NCBI GenBank assembly: GCA_030150135.1
Contig: JASLGO010000091.1
Coordinates: 1 to 19,783, forward strand
Direction of reading: 5' to 3'
Source of the DNA: Aquirhabdus sp.
GTDB taxonomy: Bacteria > Pseudomonadota > Gammaproteobacteria > Pseudomonadales > Moraxellaceae
Length of the DNA: 19,783 nt
Each line of letters begins with the position of its first letter. Positions within the stretch are counted from its first letter, which is position 1. The position numbers and the translations under genes are program-made. Under the pieces are notes generated by a model. It ran no database searches and was not told where the DNA came from. It saw only the letters and a program-made list of their open reading frames with translations. Positions 1-7,477 of this stretch are shown here, one piece after another.

Positions 1-951
1 GCATCGATATTGATGGGTATGGCATTCCTATACGCATTCAGTGGTACTTTAGATTTCCATCGCCTCGGTCAAGTGTTGGTGACAACTTTGCATGAACCAC
101 TTGCCGTAACAGGTGTTGGCTTGATTCTGGTTGGTTTGGCGTTCAAATTGTCATTGGCACCGTTCCATCGTTGGACACCAGATGTGTATCAAGGTGCGCC
201 TGCACCTGTGGCAACCTTTTTGGCAACTGTGAGTAAAGTTGCCGTTTTAGGGTTGACCTTACGCTTCTTATTCAGCTCCGGCGCGCTGGCAATGGACGGT
301 GTTCGTGAGATTCTGATGGTGATTGCAGTGCTTTCAGTGATCATTGGTAACTTACTGGCTGTCCGTCAATCGAATCTAAAACGTCTGCTGGGTTATTCAT
401 CGATCGCTCATTTAGGATATATCCTGATTGCATTGGTTGCAGCGGGTATGTCGAGCTTGCCAACGATTAATATTTATATCGTTGCATATGTATTAACGAC
501 GATTGGTGCATTTGGTGCAGTGGCACTGATGTCTAGTCCGTATGATGGCGATGAAGCTGAATCGTTAGCTGATTATCGTGGTTTGTTCTGGCGCCGTCCT
601 GTGTTGACTGCTGTGCTGACCGTGATGATGTTGTCTCTGGCGGGTATTCCTTTAACTGCTGGTTTTATCGGGAAGTTCTTCGTCGTCCTGTCCGCAACCA
701 CAGGCGCAGCGTGGTATCTGTTGGGCGTTGTGATCTTAGGTTCGGCGATCGGCTTGTACTATTACCTGCGTGTTCTGATTGTGTTGTATATGACCCCACC
801 TGAAAAGAAAGGGCTAGATGCGCAAAGCAATTGGGGAATGCAAGCGGGTGGTGTGATGGTATTGCTGACCTCCGCATTAGTGTTGGTTTTGGGTGTTTAC
901 CCAGCACCTTTGTTAGCATTAGCTGCGATGGCGAGATTTGTGGTTCAGTAA
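1..951 (+). CDS. nuoN: NADH-quinone oxidoreductase subunit N, 5'-truncated by window edge
   Basis: This is the C-terminal 316 residues of NuoN, a proton-pumping membrane subunit of respiratory complex I in the inner membrane. The reading frame is open from base 1, so the gene starts outside the window; family members are close to 490-500 residues, so roughly a third is missing. The protein is almost entirely hydrophobic helices. The antiporter-type signature with FKLSLAPFHRWTPDVYQGAP lies at bases 151-210, and the downstream VSKVAV segment carries one of the conserved membrane lysines of the Proton_antipo_M family. As the usual last gene of the nuo operon it is followed directly by an intrinsic terminator, consistent with the operon ending here. 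Identification is firm; the true start cannot be seen. Confidence 0.96.
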   Translation, partial: ASILMGMAFLYAFSGTLDFHRLGQVLVTTLHEPLAVTGVGLILVGLAFKLSLAPFHRWTPDVYQGAPAPVATFLATVSKVAVLGLTLRFLFSSGALAMDGVREILMVIAVLSVIIGNLLAVRQSNLKRLLGYSSIAHLGYILIALVAAGMSSLPTINIYIVAYVLTTIGAFGAVALMSSPYDGDEAESLADYRGLFWRRPVLTAVLTVMMLSLAGIPLTAGFIGKFFVVLSATTGAAWYLLGVVILGSAIGLYYYLRVLIVLYMTPPEKKGLDAQSNWGMQAGGVMVLLTSALVLVLGVYPAPLLALAAMARFVVQ

Positions 952-977
952 AGAACGCAATTCACGATATTCATCAT

Positions 978-1008
978 AAAAAAACCAGACTTTTCGTCTG
1001 GTTTTTTT
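978..1008 (+). terminator. Rho-independent terminator of the nuo operon
   Basis: A perfect hairpin has the GC-containing arms ACCAGAC and GTCTGGT, extended by A7 and T7 on the outside, with a 5-base TTTTC loop. It begins 27 bases after the nuoN stop. The T run follows the stem on the plus strand and the A run precedes it, so it could also work on the opposite strand for the leftward LysR gene. Confidence 0.9.
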
Positions 1009-1037
1009 ATTTCTATGATTTTATTTTTTTCAAAAAT

Positions 1038-1104
1038 ATAGTTCACTGAGCTTGTCGAAGTGACGGGGCAGATAGCGCACATTTCGACCGACTCAATGAA
1101 CTAT
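1038..1104. repeat. Inverted-repeat element, copy 1 (TTCACTGAGCTTGTCGAAG type)
   Basis: The left arm at 1038-1062 (core GTTCACTGAGCTTGTCGAAG) pairs with the right arm at 1080-1104 (core CGACCGACTCAATGAAC), with 20 of 25 positions complementary. They enclose a short non-coding spacer. Related arms occur at 8775-8856 and 9549-9653, so this is a dispersed family and not a private hairpin. It lies between the nuo terminator and the end of the LysR gene. Confidence 0.7.
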
Positions 1105-1129
1105 TTTTAAAGTAAAAGTCTCCACTGAC

Positions 1130-2020
1130 TTAAACAGATTCTTGACAGTATTCCATAAAGGATTTCATGCCTGGACCTTGGTATTTTTGGCGATGGACAA
1201 TGAGAAAGAAGGGGCGAATGAGCATCCAGAATGGTGTTTCTAAAATGACTAATTGTCCTGTCTTGATCATCGGTTCAACAGCAAGGCGTGAAACGCAGCC
1301 GACACCAATACCACCTGCAACGACTTTTAAAATAGCCTCATTGTGACCGAGCGTGAGGCGTAGGTTTGCATCAGGAAAGTCATTGAGCACGATATTATCA
1401 AAGACTTCACGTGTGCCTGAACCTTCTTCACGAACAATCCATTCAATATTTTTAAAATCATCAAGGGTCAACGGTGAGTGCTGTTGCTTCTGTGCAAGCG
1501 GGTGAGCAGGGGATGTACATACTGCTAATTCGTCGGTACGCCAAGGTATCGTTTGTAAATGAGGAACATTACACGAACCTTCAATGAGACCTAAATCCAG
1601 TTGAAATTGACTGACTGCTTCAATGATCTGACGCGTGTTACCCACTTGCAGATGAAGTTGAGCATCAGGTTTCTTTAAAATAAAGCCTGCAATGAGGTCA
1701 GGCATGATGTAGTCGCTAATTGTGAGCGTAGAACCGAGACGAATATCTACCGCCTGTAATTCACCACGCGCGGCTTGTTCAAATGCTTCCGCGCGCCCTA
1801 AAATCTCGAGGGCTTGAGGGAGTAAGTAGCGCCCTAAATCGTTGAGGTGCAGGCGCTTGCCTTGCCGATCAAAAAGAGGTGATTCAATCCCACTTTCAAG
1901 GTCTGATAGCGCCATACTCGCCGCACTTTGGGTGAGACGAACTGCTTCGCTAGCGCGTGTGACCGTGCCTTCTTGGGCGATTGCAACAAACACTGCTAAT
2001 TGGCGCAAAGTCATACGCAT
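1130..2020 (-). CDS. LysR-family transcriptional regulator (FinR-like, divergent from fpr)
   Basis: This 296-residue protein has classical LysR architecture. The N-terminal winged helix-turn-helix spans about residues 3-62, including QSAASMALSDLES and FDRQGKRLHLNDLG, and is followed by a linker helix and a substrate-binding domain from about residue 90 to the end. It is transcribed divergently from the ferredoxin-NADP reductase gene. In Pseudomonas the LysR protein FinR sits divergent to fprA and activates it, so a redox-responsive activator of the neighbouring fpr is the natural inference. The start at 2020 is preferred because an AGGG lies eight bases upstream; a second ATG two codons later (2014) is possible. 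The family is certain; the target is inferred from position. Confidence 0.88.
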   Translation of the reverse strand: MRMTLRQLAVFVAIAQEGTVTRASEAVRLTQSAASMALSDLESGIESPLFDRQGKRLHLNDLGRYLLPQALEILGRAEAFEQAARGELQAVDIRLGSTLTISDYIMPDLIAGFILKKPDAQLHLQVGNTRQIIEAVSQFQLDLGLIEGSCNVPHLQTIPWRTDELAVCTSPAHPLAQKQQHSPLTLDDFKNIEWIVREEGSGTREVFDNIVLNDFPDANLRLTLGHNEAILKVVAGGIGVGCVSRLAVEPMIKTGQLVILETPFWMLIRPFFLIVHRQKYQGPGMKSFMEYCQESV

Positions 2021-2114
2021 GTGATAAGCCCTAGATGTTTATAAATCATTTTAATCATCCGACATGCTACCATGTTGTTGTCGAAGGTTGGGCAGTCAAA
2101 GGTCGGGAAGTTGC
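2021..2114. promoter_or_regulatory. Divergent promoter region between LysR regulator and fpr
   Basis: This 94-base AT-rich stretch separates the two divergent start codons and must hold both promoters and the LysR operator. TA-rich blocks around 2038-2058 (TTTATAAATCATTTTAAT) are candidate T-N11-A LysR contacts. No convincing -35/-10 pair could be fixed on either strand. Confidence 0.4.
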
Positions 2115-2945
2115 ATGATGATTGATGAAATGGTGAGTACAATGCAAAGTACCGTGTCGAATAACTCTGAGGTAGATGTGCTTGAGGAAAAATATAGCCG
2201 TGAGACTGTACTCAGTGTACGCCGCTGGAGTGATTCTCTATTTAGCTTTGTAATGACCCGACCTGCTCATTTTCGGTTTACCGCAGGGCAGTTTGCGCGG
2301 ATTGGTCTTGAGATTGCGGGTGAGGCTCCGATTGTACGTGCGTATTCTGTGGTGTCCTCGCCTTTTGCTGAGACGCTCGAATTCTTTTCGATTGTCGTGC
2401 CTGATGGTGCGTTTACATCACGCTTAAAGTCATTGCAGGTGGGTGATAAGCTGCTGCTCGAGCGTATTCCGTATGGCTATTTGACGTTGGCGCGTTATCA
2501 AGAGCCTGTTCCACAGGATTTATGGCTGCTTGCAACAGGCACAGGACTTGCGCCATTTTTATCCATTCTCCAAGATTTTGCAGTTTGGCAAAATTATCGG
2601 CATATTATCTTGGCTTATAGTGTTCGGACTCTGGATGAGTTGGCGTATGTCCATGAAATTAATGCGCTGGCTGCAACATTTGCAGATGAGGGTGGTGCGA
2701 GTTTTCAATTTATTCCCATTGTTACGCGTGATCCATCCTTTACTTTGCATGAGCGCTTACCCGTGTTGATTCAGTCTGGTTTGCTTGAACAATCTGCGGG
2801 TATTCAATTCGACGTTGCTAGAAGCCATGTGATGTTATGCGGAAATCCGCAGATGGTGGATGACACCCGAAGTGCATTAAAGGCGCGTGGACTCATTATG
2901 AATCGGCGCGGAGTGGGGAATATTGCGGTGGAGAACTATTGGTAA
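2115..2945 (+). CDS. fpr: Ferredoxin--NADP(+) reductase
   Basis: This soluble FAD enzyme transfers electrons between NADPH and ferredoxin or flavodoxin and is linked to oxidative stress and Fe-S metabolism. From the chosen start it has 276 residues. The FAD-binding RAYSVVSS lies at 75-82 and TSRL at 101-104. The NADP-binding GTGLAPFLS is at 142-150, followed by a late MLCGNP, and the chain ends in the aromatic ENYW typical of bacterial Fpr. The ATG at 2115 is chosen because GGGAAG lies five bases upstream; 2118, 2130 and 2142 are alternatives, since homologues usually begin only about 10 residues before TVLSVRRW. An in-frame ATG at 2064 would add an unlikely Cys/Arg-rich peptide. The divergent LysR gene probably controls it. 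Confidence 0.93.
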   Translation: MMIDEMVSTMQSTVSNNSEVDVLEEKYSRETVLSVRRWSDSLFSFVMTRPAHFRFTAGQFARIGLEIAGEAPIVRAYSVVSSPFAETLEFFSIVVPDGAFTSRLKSLQVGDKLLLERIPYGYLTLARYQEPVPQDLWLLATGTGLAPFLSILQDFAVWQNYRHIILAYSVRTLDELAYVHEINALAATFADEGGASFQFIPIVTRDPSFTLHERLPVLIQSGLLEQSAGIQFDVARSHVMLCGNPQMVDDTRSALKARGLIMNRRGVGNIAVENYW

Positions 2946-3065
2946 ATTATTAAGATTTTGATTTTATACGGTTAATCTGTGGATGGTAAAATTATTTTTG
3001 TGTTTACAAAACGTTTACATAGATAAGATCATAGAAAACGACTAAAATCGCGCCACATTTTGTGA

Positions 3066-3674
3066 TTGCTCGGTAAATCATTGTCCACGCTGCTTCGGTT
3101 TAGACAGTCTCCTTTAAGATTTGGCATCTTACTCGCGTTCGCTGCATGGCTTATGCAACTGTCGGTATTCCTGACGCCTATACTTTCAGAGCAGCTTCGT
3201 GTGGGGTATGGGGTGTGTGAGGAACTTGCGGTATTTTCGCAAGATATTCAACAGTCACAGCAGCAGTCGCGGCAACACATCAAAGCAGGTCTAGTTCAGC
3301 CATCAGCCTTGCCATCTCAGTCAGATCATGCCATGTCGATGGCAAACATGTCTGATATGTCAATGATGAGTATGCCTCAGGCTGAAGTACATTCTACGAA
3401 GATTTCCGAGCATAAGGCGGATTCACAAGCTCCGCCGCATCAGCAATCCTCGTCTAGTACAGTTTCTACCCATGATTTACATCATGCACTCTGTAATTTT
3501 TGCTTTCTGTTCGGTCATTCGGTTTTACCACCTGCCCATCATATTACCTTTGTTTTAGTCGCAATCTTAGTCACTGTCTATGCAGTACAGATTGACGCCA
3601 TTAGATTTTTATTTTTTAAACAAAATAAAAATCTACGTCCTCAAGGCCGCGCGCCGCCTCAGTTCATTCTCTAA
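3066..3674 (+). CDS. DUF2946-like membrane protein with Met/His-rich domain, possible copper handling
   Basis: This 202-residue protein has a hydrophobic N-terminal segment (about 19-40), a hydrophilic middle, and a second membrane segment (about 160-176) with a basic C-terminal tail. The middle holds a methionine cluster (seven Met between residues 90 and 103, MSMANMSDMSMMSM) and many histidines (88, 109, 116, 125, 136, 139, 140). A CNFC pair at 143-146 precedes FGH. The CxxC-FxxGH end resembles DUF2946 proteins, which often sit beside TonB receptors. Met-rich strings are typical of periplasmic Cu(I)-binding proteins, so a metal-handling role next to the downstream receptor is inferred. There is no ATG before the first membrane segment. 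The gene must start at TTG 3066, right after an in-frame stop, or TTG 3081. Confidence 0.72.
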   Translation: MLGKSLSTLLRFRQSPLRFGILLAFAAWLMQLSVFLTPILSEQLRVGYGVCEELAVFSQDIQQSQQQSRQHIKAGLVQPSALPSQSDHAMSMANMSDMSMMSMPQAEVHSTKISEHKADSQAPPHQQSSSSTVSTHDLHHALCNFCFLFGHSVLPPAHHITFVLVAILVTVYAVQIDAIRFLFFKQNKNLRPQGRAPPQFIL

Positions 3675-3848
3675 ATACAGTTCGATTAAACATAGCTGGT
3701 TTAACGTGTCTCTGCTTTTGCACATCGTTTTGTTGTGCTGTGCAATATGGATTCGTTTCGATGCGATGTGTTTGATCATGATGAATTTAAGTCCTATTGG
3801 TTTTAAAAATAGGGTTCTCACTGATTTTGAATAAATTTTGGAATGAAT

Positions 3849-6266
3849 ATGAGTACGACAGTTTCTTTTGGTCGATCGTTTCCACAATCGATGTTGGCGC
3901 TTGCAGTTATGAGCGTGTTTTGTCAGCAGGCTTATGCAGCGGAGTCGGATTTACTGAATCAAGCACAGCCTGAACAATCAGAAGCCACACAGACTTTGCC
4001 AACGATTCAGGTCAAAGCACAAACCGTTAAAAATAAGCGTGTGCAAAGTGTACCGAGTGATGCCGCAAAGCAATTTCCAGCATCTAAGGCGAGTGTGACC
4101 GCAGAGCAAGCAGCAACAACAATCAATGTGGTCAATACCGAAGATGCACTTAAATATCTGCCTGATGTTTTGGTGCGCAAGCGTTATATCGGTGATACGC
4201 AAGCGCCTTTGGCGACTCGTACCACTGGCGTGAATGGTAGTGCGCGGAGTTTGATTTTTGCTGATGGCGTACTGTTGTCGACACTCATTAATAACAATAA
4301 TGGCAATGGTTCACCGCAATGGTTTATGGTCGCACCTGAGGAAATTTCTCGGATTGATGTGATGTATGGGCCGTATTCCGCTGCGTATGCAGGGAATTCG
4401 TATGGTGCGGTCACGGATATTACCACCAAGATGCCTGATCATTTCCAAGCCAGTGCGACGGCGCGTGGGACAACGCAGGATTTTGGGTTGTATAGCTCTA
4501 AAGATCGTAACAATGCAGGACAGGTCAATCTCTTTCTTGGCAATAAAGTCGGAGATTTTTCTTGGGTGCTGAGTGCTGAGCATTTAGATAGCACCAGCCA
4601 GCCCATCACGTTCGGTACGATTGCTCAATCCACCAAAGTTGCTTCAGCGAATCTACCAGTTGTAACAGGTGCAATCGCTGATCAAAATCGTACAGGTGGC
4701 GCTATTCAGATTTTGGGCGCTGGTAATATTGTTCATACGATTCAGGATAATGTGAAGTGGAAAATGGCGTATGATTTTACGCCAACATTATCAGCCTCTT
4801 ATATGATTGGTTTTTGGCAGAATCAGGTCAATGCAAAAGTAGAATCGTATTTAACCACATCAGGAGCATCGTATTACGGCGCAAGCAGCGGTAATGTCAA
4901 TATTGGCGGATATAGCTATAGCGCGAATAGTATCGCGGGGCAATTCTCCAGTAATGCGGTTGAACAGCAGCACCTTTTACAAAGTTTGACCATTGGGACG
5001 CATGATCAAGAGGGTTTTAACTGGTCAATGATCGCCAGTAATATGCGCTATCTCGAAGATCAAACGCGCACTTCGACAGGACTGTATCCCGTCGCACAAG
5101 ATGGTGGCGCTGGTCGCATCACTGACGCCAGTGGTACAGGCTGGACAACTTTGGACCTCAAGGGCAACTGGTCAACAGCAGAGGGGATTTTGGCTGCGCA
5201 TCAGTTGAGCTTTGGGGCGCACGAGGATTGGTTTAAGTTAGATAGCCCAACCTATAACACGGCAGACTGGACCTCTGGAGATCAAGGTAGTTTGTACAGT
5301 AATTCTTTTGGGCAGACGCAAACGCAGGCTTTGTGGCTGCAAGATGTGTGGCAACTGACACCTGTGTTGAAAGCTACCGTGGGTGGGCGCTATGAACAGT
5401 GGAAAGCAACGAGTGGTTATAATTATTCCACTGCGAGCAATGGCAAAAGCTTTGCAGTGAATCAGCCGAGTGTAGATAAGTCAGGATTTTCGCCGAAAGC
5501 ATCGCTGGCATGGGCAATGACCGATCTATGGACTGTCACTGGTTCAGTCGGTAAGGCGCTACGCTTCCCAACGGTTGGTGAGCTATATCAAAACGTCCAA
5601 ACGGGAACGACGTATACGCAAGCGAATCCTTTCTTAAAACCAGAAAATGTTTTGTCCGATGAGCTCGCATTTGAACGTAAAATAGAAGCAAGCAATCTGC
5701 GTCTGTCCTTGTTCGAAGAACATGTGTCTGATGCCCTGATTTCCCAAACTGCGATGATTGCAGGTTATACAACGCCTGTGTCATTTACTCAAAATGTCGA
5801 TAAAACACGTCAGCGTGGCATTGAATTGGCTGGGCAACACGATGATGTGTGGGTTCAAGGTTTATCATTGGCGGGTAATGTCACTTATGTGAATGCCGAA
5901 ACTCTACAAAATGACAGTTATGTTCCGACCATCGCTGGCGCAACTTCAGTGGGCAAACATACACCGTATATTCCAGATTGGCGAGCAACTTTAGTCGCAA
6001 CTTATCAACCGAACCCAAAATGGGCGTTTACGATTGCAGGTCGTTACAGTGGCAAGCAGTATGCGACAGTCGACAATACCGATATCAACGCTGATGCCTA
6101 TCAAGGTTTTCAAAGTTTCTTTGTGATGGATGCGCGAGCGTCATATCGCTTTGATCGTCATTGGACAGCGGCGTTGGGTGTAGACAACCTCAATAACCGT
6201 CAATTCTTCTTATACCATCCGTTTCAGCAGCGGACTGTGTTGGGTGAGCTGAAATATAGGTATTAA
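3849..6266 (+). CDS. TonB-dependent outer-membrane receptor, substrate unknown (copper suspected)
   Basis: This 805-residue receptor has a signal peptide of about 31 residues ending AYAA-ES and a likely TonB box (TLPTIQVKA, residues 49-57). Its plug domain carries NVVNTEDALKYLPDV and RIDVMYGPYSAAYAGNSYGA, followed by a 22-strand-type barrel with repeated aromatic strands ending LKYRY. It imports a ligand across the outer membrane using TonB/ExbBD energy. A GGA six bases upstream favours ATG 3849 over ATG 3843. The gene follows the Met/His-rich DUF2946-like gene on the same strand after about 170 bases, which points to a metal or metal-chelate ligand. The barrel itself shows no Met-rich or Cys-rich signature, so copper is only a neighbourhood inference. 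It is full length for the family. Confidence 0.9.
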   Translation: MSTTVSFGRSFPQSMLALAVMSVFCQQAYAAESDLLNQAQPEQSEATQTLPTIQVKAQTVKNKRVQSVPSDAAKQFPASKASVTAEQAATTINVVNTEDALKYLPDVLVRKRYIGDTQAPLATRTTGVNGSARSLIFADGVLLSTLINNNNGNGSPQWFMVAPEEISRIDVMYGPYSAAYAGNSYGAVTDITTKMPDHFQASATARGTTQDFGLYSSKDRNNAGQVNLFLGNKVGDFSWVLSAEHLDSTSQPITFGTIAQSTKVASANLPVVTGAIADQNRTGGAIQILGAGNIVHTIQDNVKWKMAYDFTPTLSASYMIGFWQNQVNAKVESYLTTSGASYYGASSGNVNIGGYSYSANSIAGQFSSNAVEQQHLLQSLTIGTHDQEGFNWSMIASNMRYLEDQTRTSTGLYPVAQDGGAGRITDASGTGWTTLDLKGNWSTAEGILAAHQLSFGAHEDWFKLDSPTYNTADWTSGDQGSLYSNSFGQTQTQALWLQDVWQLTPVLKATVGGRYEQWKATSGYNYSTASNGKSFAVNQPSVDKSGFSPKASLAWAMTDLWTVTGSVGKALRFPTVGELYQNVQTGTTYTQANPFLKPENVLSDELAFERKIEASNLRLSLFEEHVSDALISQTAMIAGYTTPVSFTQNVDKTRQRGIELAGQHDDVWVQGLSLAGNVTYVNAETLQNDSYVPTIAGATSVGKHTPYIPDWRATLVATYQPNPKWAFTIAGRYSGKQYATVDNTDINADAYQGFQSFFVMDARASYRFDRHWTAALGVDNLNNRQFFLYHPFQQRTVLGELKYRY

Positions 6267-6271
6267 TAAGC

Positions 6272-6408
6272 AAAAGCTCTATCAACTGGGAGTCTTATCG
6301 TTGTGTTTAGCAATGGGAGGATACGCCTACCGCGGGTCTTCCTTTTGTCTTGGCAAAAGGAAGCAAAACCGTGTCCTTCGCAAAACTCGCGTGAGGGGAG
6401 GAGCTTTT
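6272..6408. repeat. Nested inverted-repeat intergenic element
   Basis: The outer arms AAAAGCTC (6272-6279) and GAGCTTTT (6401-6408) enclose an inner perfect 10-base hairpin, CTTCCTTTTG (6338-6347) and CAAAAGGAAG (6354-6363), with a 6-base loop. The element begins six bases after the receptor stop codon and contains no gene. The inner hairpin lacks a T run, so it is not an obvious terminator. The layout suggests a dispersed non-autonomous repeat, but no second copy is present in this window. Confidence 0.5.
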
Positions 6409-6507
6409 AATGAGGAGGCTTATCTATAATTTCAGGCAAATGAAAACTTGAGGCTTAGCTCAAACAGTTGCTCAGGACCAATTAGAAGCAATAAAATGAA
6501 AAAGCGT

Positions 6508-6936
6508 CTACTGAATTTTACGATCCAATATAGAACGAATATCCTCAATACTAGAATCTAAATCCCATGATAGCCATGCTGGTTCAAACACTGAGGAGTA
6601 GTGTGCTAGCTGAGTGCGGCTGACCAAAACTCGGATTGGACATTCTTCTTCCAGCATGCGCCATGGAAAGATTGGTGCATCGGCATCAAGCAGAAAGGGC
6701 AAACCGCGCAAGTCCAAGACCATCGCTGCAAGAAAATCAGGAAAACCAATAATTGAAAATTCATCCGTGCGACGACGAATAAATTCCAGATCATCCCATT
6801 CAGCAACCAGATGATGATCGGGTGCAGAAAATGAAATCACGCCCACTAAATGATAGTCGCGCGTGGTATGCAGCCAAGATTTATAGGTGACTGGCGTTTC
6901 GACCTCGAGCGTGACGGGTTCTATACGATGAGGCAT
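6508..6936 (-). CDS. Conserved-looking hypothetical protein, 142 aa
   Basis: I do not recognise this protein. It has 142 residues, is acidic and soluble-looking with no signal peptide or membrane segment, and is rich in Trp, Asp and Glu. A central block reads FPDFLAAMVLDLRGLPFLLD (about residues 65-84), and the C-terminal part is helical and charged (SSIEDIRSILDRKIQ). It starts at the first ATG of the frame; the ribosome site is weak. It converges on the TonB receptor gene across the repeat element and is the last of a leftward series with the PACE transporter and flavoprotein, though 104 bases separate it from the former. Base composition matches the neighbours. The coding call rests on length, composition and an uninterrupted frame. 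Confidence 0.7.
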   Translation of the reverse strand: MPHRIEPVTLEVETPVTYKSWLHTTRDYHLVGVISFSAPDHHLVAEWDDLEFIRRRTDEFSIIGFPDFLAAMVLDLRGLPFLLDADAPIFPWRMLEEECPIRVLVSRTQLAHYSSVFEPAWLSWDLDSSIEDIRSILDRKIQ

Positions 6937-7040
6937 GATTTTTTAGGCTTTTTATCAATTGCAGAACGAAATTGTACGCGGATTGAGGCTGAGGGTCAAA
7001 GCGCTTGTCGTAACACAACATGACGCGTTATTTGATGTGT

Positions 7041-7457
7041 TTATTTCAGTTTTGGGAGTCCAAATATACGATCAAAACACCAGTTAAAAACAAAACCATA
7101 GATCAGAAAAAACAACATATAGCCTAAATCCGTGAGCAACGCTTCCCATAATGACATCTGCATCCACCATGCAATCAGCGGCAAAGTGGCGATTAATAAT
7201 CCGCCTTCAAAGCCTAACGCATGAGCGATGCGTCGTTTGACCGTGCGATGATGGTCATCCTGACGCGCTTCCCAAAGTTCAAAGAGTTTGTTAAAGGTCA
7301 TATTCCATATCATTGCCATGAGCGACATGACTACGGTCATAATCCCAATGTGCGCAAAACCATCTTTGAAAATCCATGCAAATAGAGGCACAGCCAGAAT
7401 GAGCCCAATGACTTCAAACGATACGGTATGAATAATGCGGCGTTTAATACCTTGCAT
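7041..7457 (-). CDS. PACE-family multidrug/biocide efflux transporter (AceI-like)
   Basis: This 138-residue inner-membrane protein has four hydrophobic helices arranged as two tandem BTP (bacterial transmembrane pair) repeats. The repeat starts are visibly homologous: KRRIIHTVSFE at residues 5-15 and KRRIAHALGFE at 74-84. Glu15 matches the essential proton-coupling glutamate of Acinetobacter AceI in exact position, and WNMTFN at 51-56 is the conserved loop-helix motif. AceI exports chlorhexidine and, physiologically, short diamines. The length equals the family norm (about 140-150). The ATG lies 20 bases after the end of the flavoprotein gene on the same strand, so the two may be cotranscribed. 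Family assignment is strong; substrate range is inferred. Confidence 0.92.
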   Translation of the reverse strand: MQGIKRRIIHTVSFEVIGLILAVPLFAWIFKDGFAHIGIMTVVMSLMAMIWNMTFNKLFELWEARQDDHHRTVKRRIAHALGFEGGLLIATLPLIAWWMQMSLWEALLTDLGYMLFFLIYGFVFNWCFDRIFGLPKLK

Positions 7458-7477
7458 GATCTAAAAATCTCTAAGAG

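Noticed and set aside
2064..2114. Longer N terminus for fpr from ATG 2064
   Set aside because: It would add MLPCCCRRLGSQRSG, unlike the family, and occupies the divergent promoter; a better ribosome site precedes 2115.
3683..3702. TTAAAC/GTTTAA inverted repeat between the DUF2946-like gene and the receptor as a regulatory site
   Set aside because: Short AT-rich arms and no promoter elements around it; not enough to call.
6448..6463. TTGAG/CTCAA hairpin downstream of the 142-aa gene
   Set aside because: Five-base stem without a U tract; expected by chance.
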